Source: Dermanyssus gallinae
Lineage: Eukaryota; Arthropoda; Arachnida; Mesostigmata; Dermanyssidae
DNA: 64,000 bases
Direction: 5' to 3'
NCBI GenBank assembly: GCA_003439945.1
Contig: QVRM01000947.1
Span: 92,266-156,265, forward strand
The stretch's first letter is position 1, and the number at the start of each line of letters is the position of its first letter. A program made the position numbers and the translations under genes. The notes beneath the pieces were generated by a model, which was not told where the DNA came from, did no database searches, and was given only the letters and a program-made list of their open reading frames with translations. Positions 11,851 to 24,350 of this stretch are shown here, in pieces.

Positions 11851-13000
11851 GCAAAATATCATGATTGGTGGGGCTGTCACACTAAGTTGTCGCGTAATGA
11901 GATGGCGCCACTTCCGGAACAGCCGCGACCAACACTGGGGAGTACGCACATTCATCGAACGGATATTAACAATTAACATATTCCTTTTCTGTAGTCATAT
12001 TTACTTCTGTGCTCTACTGGCTGATCAATACTTCCTATCTTTTAACGCAAAGGCACGATGTCTTTTTAATTTACGTAGAAAATATTTTCATTCGCGACTG
12101 GCATGGTTGTGGGCGCCACTAAATTATAATGAAGGTACAGCTATTTCGTAATGCCATATCCGCACGAATGCACTCAGGTTCTCTTCATTTAGGAGTCCCT
12201 CACTTTCCTTTGACCACATTTGTCACCGAGATTTGCGGCGACGAAGCGTTACTTTCTTGATGGCCACAGAGGATTGATTTTTATAAGCAAAACATCGGCA
12301 AGATTCGCAACTGCTTGACATTCTAGATACGCATGCCGGTTATTTCTCTTAGCATGTAACTCGTGTATAGACCACTAGATCTTAACTTAGGACATTACCT
12401 TAATGTAAGTACTTTTTAGGCTGAGAGCGGCAAGAACCGTTAGCTGGCAGAAAACGGCTACTGACGCTGCACACGATCAGCGGCACCACATACAGGCTCC
12501 CCACAATCAACTGCTTCGTGAACCGTAGATCACATGCTCGACGTGGGGCGCTGCGGTGGGCTTGGATCAGGTATTAGAGGCAGCCGCATAAATAAACCCC
12601 TGTCGAGTGTCTCAAACGCAAGCATCTCGAACCACAACTGCATCAGTATCATTCCCGATCACTGCCATGGACCGTGGACAGCTGCTCAGTGTATAGCCCC
12701 TAAGAAGCATAAGCAACCCAAGCATATGGGATTTAGATCCGATAGGAGGACAGTGTCGATATGAAAACAAATAAGCGATAAGAACACAACTAAGTGGAAA
12801 GAAGCAAATGGGGCTAGCTAGCCAAAATTCAAAGTTTGTAGTTCGGAGCACAGTTTGGGCAACATTGTGCCGAGAGGACGGGAATTCTTGGGCGCTCGGA
12901 GGTTGGGTTAGATGCATTATATCAAGACTGCGTGGTCACCACGCCGACATGAAGCAGATACGACATATACTTTGGCGCATATAGCATATGCGCAGGGCCA
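11851..13000. other. No recognisable feature
   Basis: Only short open frames without domain resemblance; the longest (11699-12151 plus) begins inside the GC-rich block and loses coding character at its AT-rich end. No repeats of note were seen. Confidence 0.4.
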
Positions 13001-13012
13001 ACAGTGCACACT

Positions 13013-13163
13013 CATATATATATATGTGTGTGTGTGTGAGTCTGAACCAGTGTGGTACTGATCGTGTTGTATATATATATATATATATATATATGCTGTT
13101 GCTAACTCCCCCTGTCGTTGACAGGTCTGACACATGACGCCTGGCAATTGACCCTCCCGATTG

Positions 13164-13205
<42 letters not shown>

Positions 13206-13220
13206 GAATGCATGTGTATG

Positions 13221-13262
<42 letters not shown>

Positions 13263-13277
13263 GAATGCATGTGTATG

Positions 13278-13317
<40 letters not shown>
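13013..13317. repeat. Compound TA minisatellite
   Basis: TA runs at 13071-13094 and 13167-13201 are followed by two copies of a composite unit, GTACGAATGCATGTGTATG joined to a TA run of about 35 bp (13201-13317). The composite period is about 58 bp. Confidence 0.9.
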
Positions 13318-13318
<1 letters not shown>

Positions 13319-13524
13319 ATCTGTTCCAGATGCTACGCAGAGCGTGACGTACATGTTAGTAGCGGTCTCTTTTAGCGAATTTCACCAAGCCGTTAAGAGA
13401 CTGCAAGCAAGACGGTGCAAATAAGCGCGCCAGCTTGGAAGAAACGTATGCTGAAGTACAAGTGTTCTTTCTAGAGCTGTTTTTATTGTGCCAGTCATAT
13501 AATTTAGCAGACGCACTCTGTATA

Positions 13525-14137
13525 CAGGGTGTCTATAAAAATTCGACCACTTATAGAGCTCGCTATGGAATACTTATTTGTTAACTGAATGGCGGTAGTC
13601 TAGCGTGTGTCTTGTTTTGGAGTGGAAGTGAAATTACGAATTTGCTTGATACCGATGTGACTAGCCGAACAAAACTTTACCAAAATTATAAGGGAACAGG
13701 TTACTCGATAGAAAAACTGAATATACCAGAGCCCTCTAAAGAAAATCCTATGATGTCTTTTTTTGTATCTTCCGTTACGTTCATAAACCACACGCGCTCG
13801 AGAAAATGTGCATTTTATAGGAATCATTTTATTTCAGGGCAAACAACATACGATAATCATATCACCAATCGAACCGCCATAAATGTGTGGCCAAACTTAT
13901 TCGCGAGAAATGGGGAAGCAAAAGTCCTGGATGTTCGCAAACTTACGTAAGCGCAACTACTTCGCTTCCCCTAGCCATCGGTTAATGTCTTTCAGACAGA
14001 GCACAAGTTTCTTCCAGACAGGCCAGTGTTTGCTATGTATGCACAAATATATGCACAAGAAACTTCAGTGTCACTCATCCGACCCGGTCGTGAGACTTAC
14101 CAGAGCCGAATGATAATTCGATTTTTGGCATATGTAC
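13525..14137. mobile_element. MITE-like remnant with a mariner-type terminal motif
   Basis: TATACAGGGTGTCTATAAAA at 13521-13540 resembles the ACAGGGTGT ends common in mariner and Tc1 elements. Just inside, TATAGAGCTCG recalls the inner part of the copy ending at 44215 (read in reverse: TATAGAGCTCGTTAAAG). The sequence after it has no clear transposase. A second CAGGG end occurs at 14138. Confidence 0.45.
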
Positions 14138-14720
14138 AGGGTATTCTAACACAAAGGCAAATTTGCGCTATTACTGCTGGCGTACAATGATAGTGAAACC
14201 TGTGAACAGTTCGATGGTAGACAGTCCGCCAAAATTTATCATGGATCGCTATTCGACACAACAACACAGCTTTTTACACTGTAATTGAACAGCAAATAAA
14301 TGAACGACAAGGTCTCCAAAGAAACGGTCTTCTATGATAAAGTTCATTTTCATGGCGATGGCTTCGTAAACAATCAGACTAGTCGTATTTGTATTCTTAC
14401 ACCAAAATACGACTTATAAAACGCCAATGAGTTTTATGAGAAGAAAATGCATCCCAAACGTGTCATTGTTTGTTGCTGATTTTGAGCTGGAAGCATAAAT
14501 AGACCACCCTTCGAAGTTGATGCCCTGAGCGCCTAAGCTGTCGATGGTGAACGGTATTAGGGTATGATATTCCACTTTCTTTCCAATTAGATGGTATGGA
14601 TCTACGGGCTTTCATGGATCCATACCAGCCAATTGGATGCCATCCATGTTTTTTTGCCCGTTTGGTATCCACTCGTTTCTGAGGCCCTCTAGGCAACATC
14701 AGCACGGGAAAGGGTAACAA
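14138..14720 (+). pseudogene. Tc1/mariner-family transposase remnant
   Basis: Downstream of the TACAGGGTATTC motif at 14136-14147, a plus-strand frame at about 14340-14580 reads KVHFHGDGFVNNQTSRI, then KKMHPKRVIVCC, then AVDGERY-GMI. This follows the order of the central catalytic region in mariner-related transposases of insects (EAHFHLDGYVNKQN, then LHPQRVTVWC, then TVNGERY in the versions I recall). The acidic residue usual before HFH is replaced by K or V, and at least four stops occur within 80 codons, so the gene is dead. The 3' limit is unclear. Confidence 0.65.
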
Positions 14721-15424
14721 GCTCCGCTTTGGAGCCAAAAACCAAGTTCCTTTCTAAAAATGCGGAGAAGCGGTGAATGTAAAAATGCACAATCCGAGTA
14801 TTTTGCTGTACGAGTTACAAACAGATTTAAACGGTGCTGTAGCTTGTCAAATATCGCCACCATCTTCGGGGATGACTCACTCAACCGTGGTTCTCACAAA
14901 TTGAGTAACGCCAACAAATTGGAGCACATGCGCGACTTCACTTTTTTCTTCGATCGTCGAGATGCGTTCAAGATCATTTGGTAACCTACGATGAAAAAGG
15001 GGTCTTCAATGAGAATGTAAGCAGGCAAAGGTTCTGGTCGAAAGGCGCAGGCAGCTCCCAGAGTCAATCCAAGCGAAACCCCTACTTAAATAAGGTTATG
15101 TTTTGTTGTTGATGGGATATTAGAGGCATTCACTTTAAACTTCAGAGAAAAAATAAACGTTTGAAAACTGGTTCCTTCCAACCACTACGGTTTGGTCGCT
15201 CTTATAAAATGCATTTCACTGTGTATATATTTGACGTGGACAACGGCAAAGTGTTAAATTATTAGACGTAAAAGTTTACGGATAAAACATTCAGGTTCTC
15301 GATTTTCGAAAACTTTTCTCAACGCGACTACTTCGCATCCTCCAGCGTTGGAATAAGGCTTGATTTAGTGAGCTCATCATTTACTGGTTCAATTGCTGTC
15401 TTTGGATTTTCAAACTGAACATTT
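14721..15424. other. Unassigned interval downstream of the mariner remnant
   Basis: No domain was recognised. A segment at 15304-15355 (CGACTACTTCGC) resembles 13935-13985 (CAACTACTTCGC) in direct orientation, hinting at a duplicated flank around the transposon region. Confidence 0.35.
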
Positions 15425-15595
15425 TTTAGAGCGATGTTCATTGGGAACAGGTGATAAGCCATGCTTCCAGAGGAACCGTTGGGGAAACCCTAAATATCCT
15501 GACATGCCTGGCCCTCGATGCATTGAAGATGTAGGGCACGGTGAATCTAAGCCTGCAGGGGACGGAGGATGGTCTAGAAATAAAAAAATTTATTC
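15425..15595 (+). mobile_element. SINE copy C
   Basis: It shares AGCGATGTTCATTGGGAACA with the body just after the head of copy B. It also shares GTTGGGGAAACCCTAAATAT with copy D and the CTCGATGCATTGAAGAT core with copy A. The tail contains GGGGACGGAGGATGGTCTAG and then an A-rich end. No tRNA-like head is visible, so it is 5'-truncated or diverged. Confidence 0.65.
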
Positions 15596-15899
15596 TGACC
15601 AGCACTAAAACCTAAGCTTCAAAGAAAGACACGAATAGTGCTTTTAAGATATTGCTAACCACCGGCCTCATTGTTGGAGCATCGTTACTAATGATATCTT
15701 CCAACTAGAACTTCCCCACTATATTTAAGCCATCTTACGCCGCTTTATAAATGAGAAGGGGCATTTGCCTTATATTATTATACCTTTTTCTATCACGACT
15801 CTATTTGGCAAAATACACAAAAAATAAATCATTCACAAGTAGATTTTACTAAAAACCCTATTGTCTACCCGGGACAATTTGAATGGAAAAAGGGCGAAG

Positions 15900-17110
15900 T
15901 ACTGAAAACGCAATGATTGAGGTTCGAGATTTCATTGGGGCAATGATAGAGAAGAAAAACTTTTTGAAGAAACAAGCATGTTTAGTCCTTTTTGGTTTAT
16001 AGAAAGTATTTGATTGTGTAGAATGGATAAGATTAATAACTAAACTGTTGGCTTTGGGGCTACGCAAGGCAAACTACGACGTAATTGAAGACTACTTATC
16101 TGACAGGCAACTGTATACTAAATAGAAGAAATGTTTGAGTGAATCTTTTTGTTAATCAGGGCTTACCTCAGGGTTCCGTTCTGGGGCCAATACTGTGTAA
16201 TATATACATTAACGATGTACACTAATTTTGCAGTGATGTGAAAATTGTTTAGTTCGCGGATAATGCATGCATTCTGTTTGAAAGTGATACAAATCAACAA
16301 TTTATGTCATTAACATGCAATAAGCAAACTTAGGATTAGGGCTTTACTTTTGCACAAGTTACGACATATTGCCTCCCTCGATTTTAAGAAAATTGTGTAT
16401 TACGCATTGGTAAGCATTATTTGTTCACATTTAGAATTTGGTGTTTTATTGTACGTTGCCTCATTTAGGTCAAAAGTCGAACCAATAGTAGCTCTCCACA
16501 AGATGCATACGAAATATTTTTGGATTGGCCTATAAAACAACCACTAAGAACATATGGAGAGATGAAAATATATTGCACTTTTATGGAATACACATATATA
16601 GCATTCTGACACATTATAGAAAGAACATTGTCCCATTTAAGGCTACAGCTGATAAAGCTACTACCCTATCAGAGGTACTGTAAATAATGTTGTGAAACAC
16701 CCGTATACATGTTGGGAAAATTATTCGATGCTTAATTATTACCTAATAAACATAAATTCCAGATTTCCTCATCTATTTGGATGTGCATTAGAGTTATCTA
16801 TTAAGAATTGCAAAACTAAACTTAAACAACAGATTTGTTTCATTTCGCTGGGTATATAAAAAACATGTGCATTTGGATGAGCCTTTCAGCTCAAATAAAC
16901 ATTAAAAGATCTAATAAACACCATTATGTAATGTGTAGGGTGTTCACACACTCACAACAGCGAGCAGACACGCGCGATAATCTTTTCTGCAAAATGCCCT
17001 TAATTGTTATTATTGTTGAAAATGTGTGACTATGAAAATTTTAAGCTCAACAAGGAATTATTGAATTTAATTAAATTTGTCATCCGGAGAGGACGGCCCT
17101 ATTAAAAATA
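15900..17110 (+). mobile_element. LINE reverse transcriptase remnant with 3' end
   Basis: Plus-strand frames give the palm region of a non-LTR reverse transcriptase. A finger/palm piece FDCVEWIRLITKLLALGL lies at about 16010-16060. After a frame change comes QGLPQGSVLGPILCNIYIND (about 16157-16216). The catalytic YADD box appears as FADN near 16256-16267, so the second Asp is lost. The downstream piece YYALVSIICSHLEFGVLLY (about 16398-16455) matches the thumb region of jockey/CR1-type elements. The last 140 bases (about 16965-17105) align with the isolated LINE 3' end at 28912-29058, so this family's end is duplicated in the window. Confidence 0.75.
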
Positions 17111-17689
17111 TGTAACGTATAACAAAATATTAGTAATGTTATCTCAGTCCTAAACACGAATTGAAGAACCAAACAACTTAATATTATCCGGTAAAGAAAT
17201 CGGTAAAATACTGAAGTAAAGCCATGAAATAATAACATAATCAACAACAGAAAAAGTAGATATCTACCAGCAGAAGCAATATGCTTTGCAACAATCACGT
17301 GCTAATTCCTGTCAATAGAAATGGCACGTCTGGCTTTTTATTATTTATACTGCCTTTCACGATTACTAAGAAGTGTCCGAATGCATAACCAACTCAAATA
17401 GTAATGGCAAGATATTTAAGTGTATCAATGAGCAACCGTACACGGGACAAATGCCTTACGGGCCATACATACATCTTAAGATATAGGAGATCAGATGCTT
17501 TTAGTAAAATGCACACTTAAAAACATGCATAATATATATATATATATATATATAATTGCAATGCCCCAATCCGAATACATGCAGCTCATCTGTGAACGAA
17601 TAGTCATATTAACACATGCATACATGATTATGCATATATGTAGATCAAGTACATGCATACGTGGTGGGTGGCACGTGTGGTCCCTACCT
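17111..17689. other. AT-rich spacer with a short TA tract
   Basis: The only feature is a TA run at 17532-17554; no coding or repeat signal was otherwise recognised. Confidence 0.4.
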
Positions 17690-18560
17690 ACATGGCTGTT
17701 CGGTAACGGCTAATCCTTTCGTGGTTGGCGGAGTTGAGTTGGCCTTCGCCGATTACCTTTGCGGCGGCGGGGGCGGCGGGGGGGGGGCGGCGCCCTCAGC
17801 CAGCCAGCCAGCTTCATTCACCCTCGTCTGCCCTTCTATACGGCGTCGCTGCTGCTCGACGTTGGTTTGCTGCTGGTTGGGCTGCAGGGCCACGTCGGTC
17901 CGTAATTCGCGTACGATTCGCGAGAACGCGGCGGGCGTTTACAACTTACGCCGGCAGGGATTAATGCCCTCCTCGGCCTCGGCGTATTTGGTGCCTTTGT
18001 CGTCATCGTCGGGGCGGGGGAAGGGGGGGGGGGAGCGAGGGGAGGCGTCGTCTTTCGTCTTTCTTAGACTCTTTCCGTCCTCCGATACACTCTCCCGCAT
18101 TCGCATTTTCCGCTCTGCTCTGTCTTCTGCGCTAGTCCCTCGGTATTCCTCATTCTGCTCTGCTCTGTCTTCTGCCCTAGTTCCTCCTCATTCTGTATCC
18201 CTCATTTCGCTCTGCCCTTCGTTTCGTGGCTTCTAAAACGCACGTATGAGCTCGGCGTCAGGCCTATCCGCGTTATCTACTCAAATGTGGCCAGTGGTTG
18301 AAAAGGGAACGGAGCCACGGCCGCCACGAACAGATAGCCTGCAAACGCTGCAGAGAGACTTTGCTCTGAAAGGCTCTGCAGCGTGAATCTTTCCCAGTCG
18401 CCAACCAGCGTAGGGCCTTGGTGGCTGGAAAATCCCCGATGCCACTGGCAGCTTTTCACCGACTAGGTGAGGGCTAGAAGAGGGTATAAGATCAGCAGAC
18501 TAAGAGCTGCAGTAGCACCAGCAGCAGCAGAAGCAGACCACCGCACACAACTCTTTTTGT
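17690..18560. other. GC-rich low-complexity block with a 45-bp tandem repeat
   Basis: GGC/GGG runs at 17760-17792 and 18014-18034 precede a T/C-rich stretch. There TCTGCTCTGTCTTCTGC repeats with a 45-bp period (18114 and 18159), giving an in-frame RSALSSALVP-like repeat in a 191-codon plus-strand frame (17661-18236). That frame is probably fortuitous because it is composition-driven and lacks a domain. A hairpin with 11-bp arms (ACGCTGCAGAG and its complement) occupies 18345-18384. Confidence 0.35.
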
Positions 18561-18739
18561 CGAAACGAAGCCGACAAAACGAATTATACGACGACTTCTA
18601 CCTCTCTACTATTACACAAAGTATGAGCGTTTGCCTCGTAGATATATAACATCAGAAGTAATCGTCGTATTTCTCTAAATATAATTTCCTATCCCATTAA
18701 AGTTAATTAGCTATCTTCAGTAGCGTGATTGGTTGATGA

Positions 18740-18875
18740 TACTGTTGGGGAAACCCTAAATATCTTAACATGTCCGGCTATCGGTACATTGAAGATATAC
18801 CTCAGGTTGAGTTCCAAGCCCGTATGGGACGGAGGATGGTCTAGAATAAAAATACCCTCCTTAAAAATGTTTTTA
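18740..18875 (+). mobile_element. SINE copy D
   Basis: One of the best-preserved tails of the family. It has GTTGGGGAAACCCTAAATAT, the core CATTGAAGATATACCTCAGG, then GTTGAGTTCCAAGCCCGT and GGATGGTCTAGAAT, ending near CCCTCCTTAAAAA as in copy A. A TA run at 18903-18940 follows within 30 bases. Confidence 0.75.
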
Positions 18876-18900
18876 ATTCCAGTAGCGTGACGTGAACTCT

Positions 18901-18942
<42 letters not shown>

Positions 18943-19735
18943 AACGCAAACGAACGTGTTATACAGTCTGGTGGTTAATAACAAAACAATGAACAAACTG
19001 AGCATATTAATATGCGACCTAGTCATATGTAGGTTTTAAACGACCGTTATGTTATCCTACATTAGTGACTGCAGTGGTTGCGGACTGCTTGCTCTAACTA
19101 GAATCCGACGTAAATATGCCAAGAATATTAGTTTTCGACAATTTATCTTTATAGTCCAAAATGCCTTCGTTATATAATATTTTTCAACGAAAAAGGGAAC
19201 AGCAATTCAAATGGCAACGAAATTCCAAATGCAACCGAACGTGTATGAGATGTTTACAAAGTTTTGTCCTTGCGCTTTATCGAGATTAATAACGCTAGGC
19301 CTTTTGCGTCTCTAGATGTTAGTACAGGAGCAGAGGAGTATTTGTATTATTTGTATTGCTGGTAAATTTACAAACTCAGATAACGCACCTTTTGACCACT
19401 GGATTTATGAGGAAAACCTGTAAATTACGAATGACGTTGTAGAGCGGATGTCTCTACAGGGCCTTCTCTCGGTGTACACTTGTTAATTGGCAGTTGAGGT
19501 ACGGCTGGGCGCATTTTTTCCAGCTTATTTCTTCTTCGTTACGTCAAATGCGATTAGCAGCATTAGGTATCTGCTGCTGAAAGCGTGATCCCTCGTTGGC
19601 TAGGAGACAAGATCGTGCTGGATCAGAATGCCAGCTGACTGCCAGCTAATATTAGTAAAATGACTATCGTATATGCAATGTTGTAAGCACTAATTGGAAA
19701 TCGTTAGAGGAAAGCCAGGAATTGTACATGTTTTG

Positions 19736-19781
<46 letters not shown>

Positions 19782-19827
19782 CGCCCGGATTGGATGACTC
19801 TTACTCCCTTCAGTAGGGGCAGGATGC
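18876..19827. other. AT-rich spacer with two TA tracts
   Basis: TA runs lie at 18903-18940 and 19741-19779. The 800 bases between them show no recognisable motif. Confidence 0.45.
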
Positions 19828-20245
19828 TTGTGGGATGCCACTGTCACCGACTCATTAGCACCTTCAATGGTCGGTGGCGGGGCGATCTCGGCAGGCCACG
19901 CCGGTAATCTAGCCGAAACGAAAAAGCTCGCGAAGTACGCCTCAATAGGTTACCCACATGAGTTTCAACCGCTAGCGTTCGAGACCTTGGGCGGCCCAGG
20001 CAGCCTCACTAGCAAACTTCTCCACAGAGTCGGCACGCAGCTGAACCTCGCAACCGGAAACAAGAGATCTGCGGCTTTCTTGAGACAGCGCCTCGGCCTC
20101 GAAGTCCAACGCGGGAACGCGGCGTCCGTCCGCGGCACGCTGCTGAAGTGGTCCCAACCCACTCTATATGAGATAGAGTAATATTCCCAGTGCACACGTT
20201 CTCGGGAGACAATTGTCGCTCCATTTGTATTCTTAATAAATCATA
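19828..20245 (+). mobile_element. LINE C-terminal module, copy 1
   Basis: An uninterrupted frame to the stop at 20179-20181 carries WDATVTDSLAPSM, AETKKLAKYA, FQPLAFETLGG, VGTQLNLATGNKR and FLRQRLGLEVQRGNAASV in that order. This order resembles the C-terminal tail that, as I recall, follows the reverse transcriptase in some pol-like non-LTR proteins (DTLAPS, KY, ETLG, QRGNA blocks). Three more copies occur in this window. An AATAAA lies at 20234-20239 and the sequence then enters a 120-bp TA tract, which may mark the element's 3' end. It is the best-preserved copy. Confidence 0.6.
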
Positions 20246-20253
20246 TATGTGTA

Positions 20254-20394
<141 letters not shown>

Positions 20395-20399
20395 TATCC

Positions 20400-21780
20400 T
20401 GGGTGTCGTTCTGTGGATGAGCCCCGCTTAACATTGTAAAAAGGAGCCGCGCAATACATTTGCGTAGTAGTGTTATTTTTGGTGTATTTTTTGGTGGTTG
20501 ATAAGACGTTGCAGTTCAGGCTACAGCAAACTAAGAGGACATACATCTTTCCAACGCCTTATTTGAGCGAAACTACTCTAAGTTTAGTGGGGATGTACTT
20601 TTGAATTACGGGAGTCGAAATTAAATTTGGATTCTATTATAAATTCGAACATTGCACAAAAGACCACCAAAAGAGCACTACTTTAACGAACGCTAATTAG
20701 GATCCGTTTCTCTCTATAAACTCGATTATTCTCTCGGTATCTTGCGTCCTTAAAATAGACACGTCATTTGCCGCATTCAAACTTCACTGCTGTCCAGCAG
20801 CTGTTTTGCCACTGCTGATGTTGAGCTCCTCGTCGCATCTCGAAAAAAAGAACCACAAACCTCCGTTACGCAGATCAAGTTGTCCCCCGAGCGTCTGGCG
20901 AGATGCCCAGTACCAGTTAGGCCAATATAAGGCTGAGGAACCTTGGGTTGTCGTCCATGGCGCGGCAATAAACATAAAACTAGTGGTGCTCACACGCCAA
21001 TCCGTCTAGCCAAGTGGCCAATAGATCGGTGTATGTGCCGCGTCAAGCCCTGGGCCCCGATCGGAGAGGCGCCGGGACCATCGGGAGGCGGCCCTTACTT
21101 GCCGTTTCTTCCCGTCGACTCTATAGTATCTAGGTGGGTACTTAGTTGCGTGGGCTGAAAGCATGGGTGGTGGATTGGACTTAGAGCTAGTGGGCACTAG
21201 CGATTCGTCTCTAAAAAGGGCCGCTAGATTTACGGCGCACAGCAGAACTTCGCTCTGTTAAACGCTCGGGCCTGCGTTGGGCCTGCGAGAGATAGCAGGC
21301 CGTCGTGTATTATCCATCCCGTCCGAGTCGGTCAGTGAGCCAACAAACGAGCAGAGTCTTGTTGGAGGAAAGAATAAGAGAAAGTCTTTTATTGGAGGAC
21401 GGGGGTGGGTGGGGGGAGGAGGTCTTTCCCAAACGTGCGCAACGATTTAGCGGTTGTAGGAGTGGCCTTTTGCGGACAAATACCAATGACGTAGGTGATG
21501 ACATGGAGGCTGGTACGTAGGTGCCCCGTTCGCACTCTAGCATCTTCGCAGGCTTTCACTGGATCGACCGCCACGCGTTTGTCGGCAAACGACGGAAACA
21601 CTTATTCTGCACTTAACTGCCTGTATCTGTCCGCTTAAAGGGTCTCCTGCGATACTCAACTCACGCTGCTAGGTAGAAGACTTTGTTCCTGTTGACGCAC
21701 GCTACTTTACACGCGTAACGCCTCTACTTGGTAGTATAATGCAAAGGCCCGGCATGATAGCGCCAGTTAATACGGGGCGT
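20400..21780. other. Mixed interval, GC-richer around 20900-21700, no gene supported
   Basis: Short overlapping frames on both strands lack domains. GC content rises from about 20900. A short TA run is at 21782-21796. Confidence 0.35.
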
Positions 21781-21796
21781 GTATATATATATATAC

Positions 21797-22880
21797 GAGA
21801 AGCACTCGAGGCTTCAAAGTGAGTGAAGCATAACCTTGCTTGACGAAAAACTTACGTGTATATATGTATTAGCTGCAGGCGTTTGAATGTCGTCAAGATG
21901 CCCTAAATCTCCTTAATGCGTATTTGATGACTTGCTTGCCTTAGTTTTTGAGTTGTTTTATGCATAACACCGTTTTTTCCTCATAGGTTGATCTTTTTAG
22001 CTGATTTTAAAAAGTGAATGCGAGAAAGGAACGTCCTATATTAGAGTGCGAGTGTAAGTCAAATAGGCTTAGATATGTGCACATGTATATGTTGGCTCTG
22101 TCCATATTAGCTTATTGGGACACCAATAGTAATGAGCCGGAGCTTTCTTCTGAACGTTACGGTACTGGGCTGAAAATTTTGTCTGTAGGTCATGTAATAT
22201 TGTAGATTGTCTTTCGAGTACGTCATATCTCTCTTAGACCGCTGTTGGATAAGCAACCTAGCTGAGAATTCGTCGGTTCCAGTGCCACCTATCATCGTTT
22301 TTATAAATTGCGTAGGAATGCCTATTAGCTCGATTTTAAGCCCAATGCTAAACTTTTGGCTCAATTATAGATTTGACACGTCAGATCTAGGCGCTCACAT
22401 TCAAGCAAAATGACTACGAGCCATCATTTGACATATAAGTTGGCGCACAGCTCAGAGTGTTAAATTGACAAACATCCGTCAATAAGCAAACATTCCCGCA
22501 CACCTTATGTTTCGATTTCACGAAAAGCTGCCCACTTGAGACCTCAGCGGTATACAATATATGCAAGTTAAGGAGAACCCTCATGGATAGTCTTTATTTC
22601 GCACGAAGGTTGGTTAATTGTGCGAGGAAATCGCAGTCATCTAGACCATTGATCGTGGGAATGGACGGTTCGTTCTGACTCGAACAGGAATGCTGCTCAT
22701 CTGATATCTACGAGGCGCATAGACCCTGGCATCCATACCCACTTTGTTAGATGTAACATGGAATCGAAAACGATAACTACGAGTGCTCAGGTAATCACGA
22801 ATTTGTCCGATGACTGGTTCTCACTTAGAAAAAGAACTACGACATTATCCGAGAAACAAAAAAAGTCCATACGATTTGCA
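21797..22880. other. No recognisable feature
   Basis: Only short open frames (for example 22207-22413 plus, with a hydrophobic stretch) and no repeat, tRNA box or retroelement motif. Confidence 0.4.
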
Positions 22881-22884
22881 AATT

Positions 22885-23082
22885 AAAACTTTTTTTTTAA
22901 TTTCCCGTAAGGCAATTGCCCGTGTACGGATTTTTCATGTCATGGCTAAGGTTATTCCACTCCGGCGTTTACCTTGTCTAAATTGAAAACCATGCAAACC
23001 AATTTAAAAGCGGCCGGTCTGGGTCTCGAACCCAGTCCTCCCGAATGCAAGGCAAAGGCTTTGCCACTAAGCCACCTTGCTC
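22885..23082 (-). mobile_element. Second tRNA-derived SINE type or tRNA pseudogene with tail
   Basis: The minus strand from 23082 reads as a tRNA-like head. The box-A match TGGCTTAGTGGC sits at plus 23063-23074. A perfect T-arm, CTGGG-TTCGAGA-CCCAG, contains box B GGTTCGAGACC (plus 23022-23032). The D-arm closes (GGCT/AGCC), but the acceptor stem pairs at only about four of seven positions and the anticodon stem is poor, so it is not a working tRNA. About 130 bases later the minus strand ends in a nine-A run (plus 22889-22898), as expected for a retroposed SINE. The body differs from the other SINE family here. Confidence 0.6.
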
Positions 23083-23089
23083 AGTTATT

Positions 23090-23905
23090 AACCTTAACAT
23101 GACCACGTAAACCATCATAGGGCCACGGATTTGAGCACACCTTACTTTTTAACAGTCATATGCGGAATGAAACCCACGCTGGCGTGCTGCAAGAACAAAG
23201 TAACTCGGAAAAAGCATTTCCTATAAGCAGGGAGACCTAGTCTGACAAATAGAACAAGCTCTAGTCCGCCAGAGAGCCCGGTCAACCGGGATGCTGGACA
23301 AGAACTGTACTAGATAAGATCCCCAATCCCAGCGTATAGTACGCAAGGCAACACTAGTTGCCTACGCTCTGCTTCAGACGCTCATTGGCTACGCCACCTT
23401 TCAGACGTACCATCGTCGCATTGCCAGGGACGACCCCTTGTGTTGTGTGACGTGCGACACCGGCAAAATCGACGATGCAAAGCATAGCGTTGAGATATGC
23501 CGCTGTTTAAGCTGGCTCCGCCCGACAGTGACCCTAGGTTTACGGATCCAGCCTACCTGTACTGAGTATCTGTTGAGGCTTTACTGAAGATTGCAGCTTT
23601 CTCGAAGTTTGTTAAGCAGTTTACTAGTCAAGTATTCAAACATGATAAACCATGTATTGTATATAAATTTGCTGTCTAAAGAGGTCGTTTCCATAAACAA
23701 AAATAGGGATAACTTATTGGGGTTTGTATTTCATCACTGAAACAAAACGCATTCTGAATATTTTTCAGAATCTATATAGAATATATATAGAAATAGCGTT
23801 ATCTGCACCATATAACAGAACAGAAAATGGCTCTAGTTTAAGAGTAAAAGGAGGAATACGATACGCTTACGTTTAGCTACGTGGTTCTACGACATTGTCT
23901 TTCTG
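23090..23905. other. No recognisable feature
   Basis: No domain-bearing frame or repeat was identified in this interval. Confidence 0.4.
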
Positions 23906-23910
23906 AGAAT

Positions 23911-23920
23911 ATATATATAG

Positions 23921-23968
<48 letters not shown>

Positions 23969-24350
23969 TGGAGAGATGATTTATTCGATGAAGTTGGTCA
24001 CTTATGCATGCACTCAATATCGACATGCCCGCCGAAAAATCCTCCGCAATCACCATTTATTTGGTACCAAAATGATTGTCATGAAATGCATTTGCCTGAA
24101 TGAGCGCTGTGAAGTGTCTTAGGGCTCTGGTTTCGAGTTATTGGACGTGAAAGCTTATAATAGAACTTTAATTTTTGCGACTTTTCTTCTAAACGACCAT
24201 GTTGCATCTTCTAGACGGCATCATATTTTCTTAGAAAAAACTGCATTTTTTTACGAACACGACAAGTTCTTTATCGTTGTAAGTGGTAGATGCTTGCACA
24301 TATGATGTGCTCCTATGTCAGCCAATATCACCAGCGTCACGGGTTTGAGT
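23911..24350. mobile_element. TA tract and MITE-like fragment
   Basis: A TA run (about 23911-23956) ends in GAGAGAGAGAG. The following ATGCATGCACTCAATATCGACATG (24005-24028) resembles TCATGCACTCAATCTCGACGTG at 44054-44075, and GCCGAAAAATC is shared by both. This places it in the same family as the inverted-repeat element around 43353-44215. The limits are uncertain. Confidence 0.5.

Noticed and set aside
23013..23082. A tRNA gene on the minus strand
   Set aside because: Boxes A and B and the T-arm are good, but the acceptor and anticodon stems do not pair properly and an A-tailed body follows; a SINE head is the better reading.
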